From an uncultured Muribaculaceae bacterium (GTDB lineage: Bacteria; Bacteroidota; Bacteroidia; Bacteroidales; Muribaculaceae), in assembly GCA_958439725.1 (NCBI GenBank), contig CAUBWJ010000005.1:37076-101075 (forward strand): a stretch of DNA of 64,000 nucleotides, given 5' to 3'. The position numbers and the translations under genes were made by a program. Under the pieces are notes generated by a model. It was not told the DNA's origin and did not search any database. It saw only the letters and a list, made by a program, of their open reading frames with translations. Positions 18,292 to 26,875 of the stretch are shown piece after piece. Positions within the stretch are counted from its first letter, which is position 1. Each line of letters starts with the position of its first letter.

Positions 18292-18758
18292 AATAGTCGG
18301 CTTTCAATGTGTTTCAGACATTCATCAAGCATTTTTTGCGAGCGGATGCAAAATTGGTTATTGGGCTTCTCATATATCAGAAGTCCGAGCGTTTCCTCCA
18401 TTGATAATTCTCCTTCAAAATAACGGTCCAAAGTCTGAATCACCCTGTCGTTGGCTATACCGCCGATTATAATGTCAAAGTCAGTATCATCCTCTCCGGC
18501 CCGGCATTTCGATACGAAATCAAGCCATGCTTTATCATAGGCTTCGAATTGGAGTACTTTCCATTTTGCCGGGTCATAGATGAATTCGTATGAATTGATC
18601 CATGCTTTCTGGTTCCTACGTATAAAGCGTTGGGCATATTTTACGGCCTGCTCGTGGAGAGAAGTCAGGTAAAAACCTTTTCCGAAATCAAGATAGTCAC
18701 GTGAGTGAATGGTGTCAGGACGCTCGACAGAGGTATTGGAGGAATGGTATAGCTTCAT
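18288..18758 (-). CDS. DUF3990 protein, predicted ADP-ribosyltransferase-like toxin
   Basis: The 156-residue protein matches the DUF3990 pattern. It has an N-terminal KLYHSSN (His5), the segment DYLDFGKGFYLTSLHEQAVK (about residues 25-44), a central strand-rich part with AKWKVLQFEAYDKAWLDFVS, and DIIIGGIANDRVIQTLDRYF, and ends with PNNQFCIRSQKMLDECLKHI. The H..., GxGFYxT and late QFCIRS elements resemble the order of conserved residues in ADP-ribosyltransferase-fold toxins, where DUF3990 has been grouped by comparative genomics. The activity is not shown here. It sits between two DUF3791-like genes with 4-bp overlaps on both sides, so stoichiometric co-translation is likely. Confidence 0.8.
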   Translation of the reverse strand: MKLYHSSNTSVERPDTIHSRDYLDFGKGFYLTSLHEQAVKYAQRFIRRNQKAWINSYEFIYDPAKWKVLQFEAYDKAWLDFVSKCRAGEDDTDFDIIIGGIANDRVIQTLDRYFEGELSMEETLGLLIYEKPNNQFCIRSQKMLDECLKHIESRLL

Positions 18759-18973
18759 TGCTTCAGCACTCCTTTCTCTCTCATATAATCAGTCAGGTCT
18801 TCTATCAGGTAGCGGGAGCTGAATGTGTGCAACACATCATACGACGGTACGATGTAGTCATACAATATCCCGGAACGTTTCAACCGGTCATATATCTCGC
18901 GTTGGCTCAGTTTCAAGTGCTGTGCCAGTTTGCTTATGCAATATGTGACAAACTCCAGAGTTTTTTTATCCAT
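18755..18973 (-). CDS. DUF3791 protein (first gene of the DUF3791-DUF3990-DUF3791 module)
   Basis: A 72-residue protein typical of DUF3791: DKKTLEFVTYCISKLAQHLK, then YDYIVPSYDVLHTFSSRYLI and a C-terminal DLTDYMREKGV. It is the promoter-proximal gene of the three-gene unit. The minus strand just upstream (about 18990-19005) reads TTTACTTTGC, one base short of a perfect -7 box. Small helical DUF3791 proteins are the constant partners of DUF3990. I infer an antitoxin or immunity role; no DNA-binding motif is evident. Confidence 0.8.
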   Translation of the reverse strand: MDKKTLEFVTYCISKLAQHLKLSQREIYDRLKRSGILYDYIVPSYDVLHTFSSRYLIEDLTDYMREKGVLKQ

Positions 18974-19155
18974 AAACTTTTTTCAGACTGTTACTTGCAA
19001 AGTAAATGAAATTTTCTGAGAAACCGGCTATGTGGACTGATGCATTTGCGGCATCATTTCGGGTGGATATCCACGCCCACTTATGTTTTTAAGCCGTGTT
19101 CGCGGGGCGTGAGGATTGAAACTGTGGGGAAATCGGATAGAATACTTCCTGCCGG

Positions 19156-19842
19156 TTATTCGGAGTGGCGGGTGAGGAGGTCGAGCATTTCGGGGCGGGA
19201 GATTATTTTTATTTCCTGCTGGTTGTAGTCTATGAGGCCGCGGGCTTTCATGCTGTCGAGTGTGGCCATGAACGACGAGCGCTGGACTCCGAAGAGTGAA
19301 TAAAGGTCGCGCTGACGGCATGAGAGCACTATGTCGGTGCCTCCGCGCTGCGTCAGGGCCACAATCCAGAACGCTATGCGCTCCTCGAGCGATCCGTTGG
19401 TAAGTGCCAGCACACCGTCGATGGCTTTCTGCGCGTTCATGGACAGTATGTTCAGGAAGTTGAAAAGGAAAATGGGGTCGGAGTGAAGAATTTTCACATA
19501 ATCGTGTTTTGTAATCTGGAGGATGCCTGTCGGGCCGATGGCTGTGGCATTGCAGGGGTAATGGGTGGCGCGTCCGAAGAGATAGTCCGGCGCTATTACA
19601 TCGGGTGCCGACAGTGTCTGCGATACTTTGAAGCGTCCGTCGGCATTGGCTATCGAGAGCCGTGCCTTTCCGGAAATAATAAATTTCACATGGGTGCAGG
19701 TTTCGCCCGCTGTCACAAGAGTCTCTCCGTCAAGATACTTCAGGAAATGGAACTTGGTGGATTCCACTACTTTGGATATATTGGCGTAGCTCACTCCTTT
19801 GAAAAGCGGCAGCCCCATCAATATTTCATACATGCTGTCCAT
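19156..19842 (-). CDS. Crp/Fnr-family transcriptional regulator
   Basis: The 228-residue protein has a cyclic-nucleotide-binding-type beta-roll (about 20-125, with YLDGETLVTAGETCTHVKFIISG) and a C-terminal Crp-type helix-turn-helix (about 170-215: LSCRQRDLYSLFGVQRSSFMATLDSM, quoted here only as its two ends LSCRQRDLYS and RSSFMATL). No N-terminal cysteine cluster for an Fe-S centre is present, so it is not a classical Fnr. The effector is unknown. A GACAGCCCTGTC palindrome lies upstream, between this gene and the transporter gene on the same strand, and could be an autoregulatory site. Confidence 0.9.
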   Translation of the reverse strand: MDSMYEILMGLPLFKGVSYANISKVVESTKFHFLKYLDGETLVTAGETCTHVKFIISGKARLSIANADGRFKVSQTLSAPDVIAPDYLFGRATHYPCNATAIGPTGILQITKHDYVKILHSDPIFLFNFLNILSMNAQKAIDGVLALTNGSLEERIAFWIVALTQRGGTDIVLSCRQRDLYSLFGVQRSSFMATLDSMKARGLIDYNQQEIKIISRPEMLDLLTRHSE

Positions 19843-19935
19843 AATCGCTATGCTCTATGTCGGGATGCAAATAAAGGGCACCTCTCCTGCGTTTTCCGGC
19901 CGGGAATCGCGTTTCAATCTCCGGCATCAGCGCAG

Positions 19936-19947
19936 GACAGCCCTGTC
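19936..19947. promoter_or_regulatory. Short palindrome upstream of the Crp/Fnr-type gene
   Basis: GACAG-CC-CTGTC is a 5+2+5 palindrome about 95 nt upstream of the regulator start. Crp-family operators are usually longer, so this is only a weak candidate. Confidence 0.25.
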
Positions 19948-19966
19948 ATATACATCCTTTGTTTAT

Positions 19967-20899
19967 TTAACGTTCTGCAGCGGAGTTAAGTTTGGAGTCC
20001 CGCTTTTTTTGTTTGAGATATAACTGGAGTGAGTTTATGGTGTTCTGCCATGCAATATATGCGGCAGGGGCCACTGACGTCACGGGATTGAGGTATGTAA
20101 GGGCCATCCAGATGGCAAGCACCGTGTTTTTCTGGCCCAGGCCCTGCGCTCCGGCAATGCGGTCGCCGTAGCGGCGTCCGATTCTGCGTCCGGCCACGAA
20201 CTGGGCCACGCACACCACACCGGCTACCAGCGCAAGCGCCACGAGCTCGGGGACGCGCGACGGCGGCTCTTTCATCACGAAACTCACTGCGCGTCCCACA
20301 ACTATAATAAGCGATACCGCCCACAGATAGAATCCGATGGACTGCGACGACGAGATGCGGCGGTGCAGGGCAGGGGCGGCTCCTTTGAGCACGAGGGCAG
20401 TGACAAGCGGCCCGAGGATAAGCGGAAGCACACGCATGGCGATGGTGCTGACGGATTGGGTGAAGTCAATGTCGGCGGAGCCCATAAGCGTGAAGGCGGC
20501 GGGGGCGGTGAGCGCCACGGCCATGTTGCTCACCAGCGAAAATGTGGCCAGCCGGGCGATGTTTCCGCCGAGCATTCCGGTGATTACCGGAGCGGCCGTG
20601 GCCGTGGGGCAGAACACGCAGATGAACGCTCCCTGGGCCACGTCGGTGCTGACGGGCAGCAATGCCAGATATATGGCAAGCGCTCCGCCCAGCTGCACGC
20701 ACAGAAGCGAGAGCGAAAGGCCGGTAATCCTCATCTCCTTAGGCTCTATGCGGCAGAATGTGATGAAAAGCATTGCGAATATGAGCCAGGGGGTAAGAAA
20801 CGCCACCGCTTCTATTATATTGTGGAAAAGAAATCCGCACAGCATGGCCAGCGGAAGCATCCAGGGCTTGAGTCTGTGGATAAACTCGGAATATTTCAT
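19967..20899 (-). CDS. Bile acid:sodium symporter (BASS)-type transporter
   Basis: The 310-residue integral membrane protein has about nine hydrophobic helices and BASS/SBF-like motifs: GAFICVFCPTATAAPVITGM (about residues 90-109), where the family has its first crossover and ion site, and GQKNTVLAIWMALTYLNPV near the second crossover. Known relatives carry bile acids, pantothenate or other organic anions with Na+. The substrate is not predictable. It is divergent from the GH2 gene and lies upstream of the Crp-type regulator on the same strand. Confidence 0.85.
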   Translation of the reverse strand: MKYSEFIHRLKPWMLPLAMLCGFLFHNIIEAVAFLTPWLIFAMLFITFCRIEPKEMRITGLSLSLLCVQLGGALAIYLALLPVSTDVAQGAFICVFCPTATAAPVITGMLGGNIARLATFSLVSNMAVALTAPAAFTLMGSADIDFTQSVSTIAMRVLPLILGPLVTALVLKGAAPALHRRISSSQSIGFYLWAVSLIIVVGRAVSFVMKEPPSRVPELVALALVAGVVCVAQFVAGRRIGRRYGDRIAGAQGLGQKNTVLAIWMALTYLNPVTSVAPAAYIAWQNTINSLQLYLKQKKRDSKLNSAAER

Positions 20900-20974
20900 T
20901 TTGTGAAAAGATGTTTTCGGGTTGCAAAATTACAAAAAAAGGATGTGGAGGGCAAAAACGGCTTCCCGTCCTTT

Positions 20975-21005
20975 TTGCGAGTTAACGGAGGATTGCCTAT
21001 TTTTG
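20975..21005 (+). promoter_or_regulatory. Promoter of the GH2 gene
   Basis: TTG (20975-20977), 20 nt, TATTTTTG (20998-21005): full Bacteroidetes promoter, about 30 nt before the ATG at 21037. Confidence 0.8.
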
Positions 21006-21036
21006 TAATCCAACTATTGTATTTATCTTCCATGCC

Positions 21037-23679
21037 ATGAAGTATTGCCGACTATTTATCACATTGCTTTCTTTCGTTATATGGACGCTCCCCGAAATCA
21101 GAGCCGCGGAATTTTCCACTGCGGGATTTTACCGGCTGCCCGGCAGCCAGCGCGCGGTTTCTTCCATGAATCCGGCCTGGCGCTTCCATAAAGGGGATGC
21201 GGCCGGAGCATCCGACCCTGCTTTCAACGATTCATCATGGACGGTTGTCTCGCTGCCTCACGGGCTGGAGGAACTCCCTCCCGAGGCAAGCGGCTGCGTG
21301 AATTACCAGGGCCCCGCATGGTACCGTAAGCACTTCACACCGGCTGATTCGCTCAGGGGAAAGAAGGTGTTTCTGCATTTCGAAGGCATAATGGGCAAGA
21401 GCCGCGTCTATGTGAACGGAAAGCAGGTCACGGAGCATTTCGGAGGCTATCTTCCGGTGATAGCTGACCTTACGGGCCTTTTACGCTTCGGTGAAGACAA
21501 TGTGATAGCCGTAATGACCGACAACAGCGACGATCCCTCCTATCCCCCGGGAAAGCCGCAGGATATGCTCGACTTCACCTATATGGGAGGAATCTACCGC
21601 GACTGCTGGCTGGTGAGCCACGGCGATGTCTATGTGACCGACCCAAATTATGAGGATATACCGGCGGGCGGGGGATTGCTCGTGACCTATGAGGATGTCA
21701 GCGACCGCTCCGCGCGCGTAAAGCTCTTGACCCACATCCGCAACGAGCGGCCGCGCGGTTTCTCCGGACGGCTCAATTATGAACTGATAGGCCCCGACGG
21801 GCATACAGTCGCCACCCACAGCCGCGCGCTGAAGCTCTCCGCAGGAAAAGACCGTGCCATTACCGATATTCTGACCGTGGACGCACCCCAACTATGGTCG
21901 CCCGATAATCCGAAGCTCTACCGCCTTAAAGTAAGCATCACTGATTCGCAGGGACGGGAGGCGGACTCCTTTATGAAGCGTCTGGGTATCCGTAGCGTTG
22001 AGTTCCGGGGCGAGAAAGGATTCTATCTCAACGGCAAGTCATACGGTGAGCCTCTCATCGGGGCGAACCGTCATCAGGATTTCGCGGTCGTGGGCCATGC
22101 CGTGCCCAACGCCACCCACTGGCGCGATGCCAAAAAACTGCGCGACGCCGGTTTCAAGGTGATACGAAACGCCCACTGTCCTCAGGACCCCGCTTTCATG
22201 GATGCCTGCGACGAACTCGGGCTGTTTGTGATAGTCAATACTCCCGGATGGCAGTTCTGGAATGATGATCCGAAGTTTGCACAGCGTGTATATTCCGATA
22301 TAAGAAACATGATACGGCGCGACCGCAACCATCCCTCTGTGTGGATGTGGGAGCCGATACTCAACGAGACATGGTATCCCGCCGATTTCGCCGGACGCAC
22401 GGTGGAAATCGTGGGCGAGGAATTCCCCGGCGGACGCGCTCTGGCGGCCTGCGACGAGTCGGCGCGCGGAAGCGAGCACTTCACGATCCGCTTCCGTCAT
22501 CCGGCCAATGCCGACCCGAGCGAACAGAGAGGAGAGACGGAGCCTGAGGTGTCTTACTTCACAAGAGAATGGGGTGATAACGTGGACGACTGGAATTCAC
22601 ACAACTCTCCCAGCCGCGTGGCGCGCGGATGGGGAGAGCACGCCATGCTTGTGCAGGCACAGCATTATGCAAGCCCTGATTACCCCTATTCCTGTCTCGA
22701 AACCCTCCACCGCACCACGCCCCAGCACATGGGCGGCTGTCTGTGGCACTCGTTCGACCACCAGCGCGGATACCATCCCGATCCGTTCTACGGCGGCGTG
22801 ATGGATGCCTTCCGTCAGCCAAAATATTCCTGGACGATGTTTGCCTCGCAGCGGCCGGCCGAAAAGCTCGACCGTCCTTTCGCCACCGGTCCGATGGTCT
22901 ATATAGCCCACGAAATGACACCGTTCTCTCCCAAGGACGTTACGGTCTATTCGAATTGCGACGAAGTGCGCCTCACGTTCTGCCGCGACGGCAAAACCAG
23001 GACGTTGCGCCGCGACAGTCTTGGCAAAAGCATGAAATCGCCGGTATATCTCTTTACCGACATGTACGACTTCATGACCGACAAGGCTCTTGACCGCAAC
23101 GGACATAAGGAGGATTCATGGCTCTTTGCCGAAGGAATCATTGACGGAAAGGTCGTGGCCTCGCATCGCGTCTTTCCCGCCAGGCGTCCCTCGCAGATAC
23201 GCCTGAGTCTCGACAACGAGGGCATTCCTCTTGTGGCCGACGGCTCCGACTTTGTTACCGTGGTGGCCTCGATGACCGACAGCGAAGGAAACGTGAAGCG
23301 CCTGAACAATCAGACCTTGCGTTTCACCGTGGAAGGCGAGGGTCATATAATCGGTGATACTGTGACGGGCGTCAACCCTGTGCCTCTCACATGGGGAACC
23401 GCACCGGTGCTTGTGCGCTCCACCCTTACCCCCGGAAAAATCCGGATCAGGGCAACCACGGTGAAGGAAGGGCTTCAGACTCCTCTTGCCGGAGAACTTG
23501 TGATAGAAAGCGTGGCTCCCGCCATGCCGCAGATCTATTCCGAATCAGAGGCGGCATCGCTTCCTGCCGCTACATCTCTCTCTCAGAAGGAAGCTGGCGG
23601 TGCCGACAGGAAGACTTCGGCCGAAAAACTCCGTGAGGTAGAGCGCCAGCAGGAGGAATTCGGAGAAAAGCCCAAATGA
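21037..23679 (+). CDS. Secreted glycoside hydrolase family 2 (beta-galactosidase-type)
   Basis: The 880-residue protein starts with a signal peptide (MKYCRLFITLLSFVIWTLP...). GH2 modules follow in order: N-terminal sugar-binding jelly roll (about 45-200, with PAWYRKHFT and RVYVNGKQV), immunoglobulin-like domain (about 205-325), TIM barrel (about 330-620) with the acid/base in ILNET (Asn443-Glu444) and the nucleophile Glu511 in TREWGDN, and C-terminal beta domains. It ends with an unusual charged helix (ADRKTSAEKLREVERQQEEF). GH2 members hydrolyse beta-galactosides, glucuronides or mannosides; the exact substrate is not clear. No SusC/SusD genes are nearby, so this is not a classical polysaccharide utilization locus. 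A LytS/LytR pair follows 33 nt downstream. Confidence 0.9.
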   Translation: MKYCRLFITLLSFVIWTLPEIRAAEFSTAGFYRLPGSQRAVSSMNPAWRFHKGDAAGASDPAFNDSSWTVVSLPHGLEELPPEASGCVNYQGPAWYRKHFTPADSLRGKKVFLHFEGIMGKSRVYVNGKQVTEHFGGYLPVIADLTGLLRFGEDNVIAVMTDNSDDPSYPPGKPQDMLDFTYMGGIYRDCWLVSHGDVYVTDPNYEDIPAGGGLLVTYEDVSDRSARVKLLTHIRNERPRGFSGRLNYELIGPDGHTVATHSRALKLSAGKDRAITDILTVDAPQLWSPDNPKLYRLKVSITDSQGREADSFMKRLGIRSVEFRGEKGFYLNGKSYGEPLIGANRHQDFAVVGHAVPNATHWRDAKKLRDAGFKVIRNAHCPQDPAFMDACDELGLFVIVNTPGWQFWNDDPKFAQRVYSDIRNMIRRDRNHPSVWMWEPILNETWYPADFAGRTVEIVGEEFPGGRALAACDESARGSEHFTIRFRHPANADPSEQRGETEPEVSYFTREWGDNVDDWNSHNSPSRVARGWGEHAMLVQAQHYASPDYPYSCLETLHRTTPQHMGGCLWHSFDHQRGYHPDPFYGGVMDAFRQPKYSWTMFASQRPAEKLDRPFATGPMVYIAHEMTPFSPKDVTVYSNCDEVRLTFCRDGKTRTLRRDSLGKSMKSPVYLFTDMYDFMTDKALDRNGHKEDSWLFAEGIIDGKVVASHRVFPARRPSQIRLSLDNEGIPLVADGSDFVTVVASMTDSEGNVKRLNNQTLRFTVEGEGHIIGDTVTGVNPVPLTWGTAPVLVRSTLTPGKIRIRATTVKEGLQTPLAGELVIESVAPAMPQIYSESEAASLPAATSLSQKEAGGADRKTSAEKLREVERQQEEFGEKPK

Positions 23680-23712
23680 CAGTTTCGATAACCGCGTTCC
23701 ATATCCTCGCCT

Positions 23713-24855
23713 ATGAGATTTTCGAAAACGGCCTTCCTTAAGAAGTTGCTGCTCTTTCTGCAGGAAAGCGGCACCAAGTTCATTCATTTCTTTGCTCTGT
23801 GCATAGCTCTGCTTCTGCCTGAACTTCTGATGAATCTGCTTGATGTGCGCAATCCGGGCATCTCCCTGAATCTTTATGTGAAGACGGCGGTGTATATCGT
23901 GGTGTTCTATGTGGAATACTATCTGGTGCTTTCCGGCGAAATGCTTCGCGGCAGGGTGGACTGGCTCAGGTTTTTCGGACTCAGCTCTATTGTGACTGTA
24001 GTGGCTATGGCGCTGCTTTATGTACTGTGGATAGAGAATATTCCCGAACTGCATTCGCTCGGCGACGGGCGCCCGGGGCCACCCCTGGAATTCCCCCATC
24101 TGGTGCCGGGTCATCCTGAGACGCCCCCTTCCATACCGTATATGGTTGGTAATCTGGTGATGATACTGCTGGTGATAGCCCTTGCCGTGGCCATCAAGAC
24201 CTCGGCCCAGCTTCAGGCCCTCATGGAGAAACGCCATGAGAGCGCCATGCTGCAGCGTGAGCTGGAGCTGGCCCGTATAAAGTCGCAGATCAATCCGCAT
24301 CTGCTCTTCAACACGCTCAACACCATATATGCCATGGTGGAGATAAATCCCGCCGAAGCGCAGAAGGCAATCCATCATCTAAGTTCCATCCTGCGCTATT
24401 CGCTTTACAATATAACCACGCTGGTGCATCTTGAAAAGGAGCTTGAGTTCATAGAGAAATACTGCGCCCTGATAAAGATGAGGCTCGGGTCGAGGCTCAA
24501 TCTCGAGATGGACATAGATGTAGGGCAGATGGGCAAGACGGAGGTAGCTCCTCTCATGCTTATCAACGCTGTGGAAAACGCCATGAAATACGGCGCGATT
24601 CCGGGCGAACCGATAAAAATAATGTTCCGGGCCCGGAACGGAGTGGTGAAAGCCGAGATTTCCAACAGCTATCACCCGGCCGAGAGGGCGCGCAACGAAG
24701 GCGCGCACATCGGACTGCGCAACATGCGCCGCCGTCTGGAACTTCTTTACGGGGGCCGTCACACAATTGAAGTCAACGACAACGGGAGCCGCTACCAGCT
24801 GAAATGCAGCATAGATATCTCACAGCCGCCGTCATATTATAAAAAACCAAAGTAA
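23713..24855 (+). CDS. LytS-type sensor histidine kinase
   Basis: The 380-residue protein has four predicted membrane helices in the first ~160 residues, a coiled stretch (QLQALMEKRHESAMLQRELE), and then the His_kinase (LytS) domain with phospho-acceptor His in KSQINPHLLFNTLNTIYAMV. An HATPase_c domain follows, with NAVENAMKYG and HIGLRNMRRRLELLYG. Such kinases sense membrane or extracellular cues and phosphorylate a LytTR regulator, which is the next gene (14 nt downstream). The pair follows the GH2 gene in the same direction; shared transcription is plausible. Confidence 0.93.
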   Translation: MRFSKTAFLKKLLLFLQESGTKFIHFFALCIALLLPELLMNLLDVRNPGISLNLYVKTAVYIVVFYVEYYLVLSGEMLRGRVDWLRFFGLSSIVTVVAMALLYVLWIENIPELHSLGDGRPGPPLEFPHLVPGHPETPPSIPYMVGNLVMILLVIALAVAIKTSAQLQALMEKRHESAMLQRELELARIKSQINPHLLFNTLNTIYAMVEINPAEAQKAIHHLSSILRYSLYNITTLVHLEKELEFIEKYCALIKMRLGSRLNLEMDIDVGQMGKTEVAPLMLINAVENAMKYGAIPGEPIKIMFRARNGVVKAEISNSYHPAERARNEGAHIGLRNMRRRLELLYGGRHTIEVNDNGSRYQLKCSIDISQPPSYYKKPK

Positions 24856-24869
24856 CCCAGAACCGCAAT

Positions 24870-25625
24870 ATGAAGAAAATAAGAACATGTGTGATTGACG
24901 ACGAGCCTCTGGCCGCCGAACTGATTGCCGGATATATAAGACGAACCGCTTTTCTTGAACTCGAGGGTGTATACTCGTCGGCCCAGGAGGCGGTGCGGTC
25001 CATAATGAAAGGGAAAGTGGACCTCGTGTTCCTCGACATCCAGATGCCTATGCTCGGAGGACTGGAATTCGCGCGCCTCATGCCCAAGGGCGTCAGGGTG
25101 GTGTTTGTGACCGCTTACAGTGAGTTCGCTCTGGACAGCTTTAAGGTTGGCGCCATAGATTATCTGCTGAAGCCCGTGAGCTACGAGGAGTTCGTAGGTT
25201 CGGCCACACGCGCGGCATCCCTTCTTTGTCCGGTGGAGGCCGAAGAAGACGACGGGCCGTCGGATACCGACAGCGATTATTTAATAGTGAAGAGCGAATA
25301 CAAGCTTCATCAGATCCGCAAGTCCGACATAGTTTATGTGGAGGGTCTCAAGGACTATGTGAAAATCTGGCTTGACGGAGGTTCCCGCAGCATAACCACC
25401 CTGCTCAACATGCGTTCGCTCGAGAAGTCGCTGCCTGCCGAGAAATTCATGCGTGTTCACCGCTCTTTTATAGTGAACCTCGACAAAATCGAGACCATAG
25501 AGCGCAACCGTATAATCTTCGACGGCACGGCAGTGCCCGTGAGCGAGAGCTACCGCGATTCTTTTCAGAACTGGGTGACCTCACGCATGACAAGGACATT
25601 GCGCGGCGACGAAGCCGAGGAATGA
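24870..25625 (+). CDS. LytTR-family response regulator
   Basis: The 251-residue protein has a receiver domain (DDEP at 10-13, phospho-acceptor Asp56 in VFLDIQMP, Lys in YLLKPVSYEEF) and a C-terminal LytTR DNA-binding domain (about 145-245, IVKSEYKLHQIRKSDIVYVE, FMRVHRSFIVNL). It is the cognate partner of the LytS-type kinase just upstream. Targets are unknown. The gene ends 5 nt before the stop of the convergent rpiB. Confidence 0.94.
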   Translation: MKKIRTCVIDDEPLAAELIAGYIRRTAFLELEGVYSSAQEAVRSIMKGKVDLVFLDIQMPMLGGLEFARLMPKGVRVVFVTAYSEFALDSFKVGAIDYLLKPVSYEEFVGSATRAASLLCPVEAEEDDGPSDTDSDYLIVKSEYKLHQIRKSDIVYVEGLKDYVKIWLDGGSRSITTLLNMRSLEKSLPAEKFMRVHRSFIVNLDKIETIERNRIIFDGTAVPVSESYRDSFQNWVTSRMTRTLRGDEAEE

Positions 25626-25629
25626 CCGA

Positions 25630-26094
25630 TCAGTCGCAGTCTATCTTCTCAACCCTCTTTTCGTGGCGTCCTCCGTCGAATGGTGTCGAGAAGAATGTCT
25701 CGACTATGGCAAGGGCCTTGTTGGCATTGATGAAGCGGGCGGGGAGCACGAGGATGTTTGCGTCGTTGTGGGCGCGGGCCAGACGGGCCAGCTCCACATC
25801 CCAGCAGAGAGCCGCGCGGATTCCGCGGTGCTTGTTCAGCACCATGGCCATACCGTTGCCTGAACCGCACAGGGCTATTCCCGGATAATCCTTGCCCGAC
25901 TGCACGGCTTGGGCGCAGGGATGGGCAAAGTCGGGGTAGTCGCAGCTGTCTGCTGCATCGGTGCCGAAGTCCTCGACGGTTATGCCTGCTGCCTGCAGAT
26001 GCTGTTTGATGACTTCCTTGAGTTCGTAGCCGGCGTGGTCGCTACACATTGCCACCGGTTTGCCGGGGCGGAGAATCAAAAGAGGTGTTGACAT
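25630..26094 (-). CDS. rpiB: Ribose 5-phosphate isomerase B
   Basis: The 154-residue protein has the RpiB/LacAB fold motifs: CSDHAGYELKEVIKQHL with the phosphate-binding and catalytic Asp-His, GIALCGSGNGMAMVLNKH (catalytic Cys and anion hole) and RAHNDANILVLPARFI. It interconverts ribulose 5-phosphate and ribose 5-phosphate in the pentose phosphate pathway. The start at 26094 leaves about seven extra residues before the first strand; a shorter start at Met16 would cut into the fold, so the longer form is preferred. It is followed on the opposite strand by the LytTR regulator. Confidence 0.92.
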   Translation of the reverse strand: MSTPLLILRPGKPVAMCSDHAGYELKEVIKQHLQAAGITVEDFGTDAADSCDYPDFAHPCAQAVQSGKDYPGIALCGSGNGMAMVLNKHRGIRAALCWDVELARLARAHNDANILVLPARFINANKALAIVETFFSTPFDGGRHEKRVEKIDCD

Positions 26095-26119
26095 GATTGG
26101 TCTGGAATATGTAATTTTT

Positions 26120-26857
26120 TTAGATTTCGAGTGAAAGATGGCGCCAGATGCGTTGCGGTATAAGCTGCATCAGACGTGACGCCACGCCCCAGCGATAGTC
26201 GATATAGGCCACGCGGTGGCGCCGGAGAATGGCTTTTTCGATGAGGGGAGCCGCATAGTCCACGCTCATTATCATGGGATATGGTTTGCCTTCCTGGAGA
26301 AGGGGAGTGCGGATGAAGCCGGGGCGGATATCGGTGAAGGCCACATTGACCTGGCGCCGGTAGGCAAGCTGCTCGAGGCAGTTGATGAATCGCTGCTGGA
26401 AGCACTTTGACGCGCTGTAGGCCGTTGCCACTCCGAGAGCCTTTACTCCGGCCACGGATGTTATGGCGGCAATCTGGCCCTGATGCAGATTGGCCGTGTC
26501 GCGGAAATAACGGTATGCGGCGGTGACAATGGCCGAGAATCCCATCACGTTGGTCTCCAGAGTGCGATGCACCTGGGCCGGATCGAGGTCGGGGTCGTTG
26601 AAGCCTATGCCGGCTGCAAACAGCAGCACGTCCATGCCGTCGCAGAGCTCTATCAGCTCCGTGAAGCGCTGCGCGGCATCGGGCTGGGTCACATCGATGC
26701 GCTTGGTTGCGATATTGGCGGGATACTGGTCCTTTAACTCCTTGAGCCGTTCCTCGCGGCGTGCGGCTATGCCCACGCGCCAGCCTCCGCGGGCGAAGTC
26801 GGTTGCTATCCGTGCGCCGAGACCGGAAGATGCTCCTACAATGATGATTTTCTTCAT
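26120..26857 (-). CDS. Short-chain dehydrogenase/reductase (SDR)
   Basis: The 245-residue protein has the classical SDR pattern: the nucleotide-binding IIIVGASSGLGARIATDFAR at the N-terminus, NVMGFSAIVTAAY, the catalytic Ser in AAITSVAGV and the YSASK active-site motif, followed by DIRPGFIRTPLL. It should use NAD(P)H to reduce or oxidise a carbonyl/alcohol, but the substrate is unknown. It sits upstream of rpiB on the same strand (25 nt gap) and could share its transcript. Confidence 0.9.
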   Translation of the reverse strand: MKKIIIVGASSGLGARIATDFARGGWRVGIAARREERLKELKDQYPANIATKRIDVTQPDAAQRFTELIELCDGMDVLLFAAGIGFNDPDLDPAQVHRTLETNVMGFSAIVTAAYRYFRDTANLHQGQIAAITSVAGVKALGVATAYSASKCFQQRFINCLEQLAYRRQVNVAFTDIRPGFIRTPLLQEGKPYPMIMSVDYAAPLIEKAILRRHRVAYIDYRWGVASRLMQLIPQRIWRHLSLEI

Positions 26858-26875
26858 GACTTAATATTCTGAAAG

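Noticed and set aside
23680..23712. Terminator between GH2 and the LytS gene
   Set aside because: No stem with a T-run could be drawn in the 33-nt gap, so co-transcription is not excluded.
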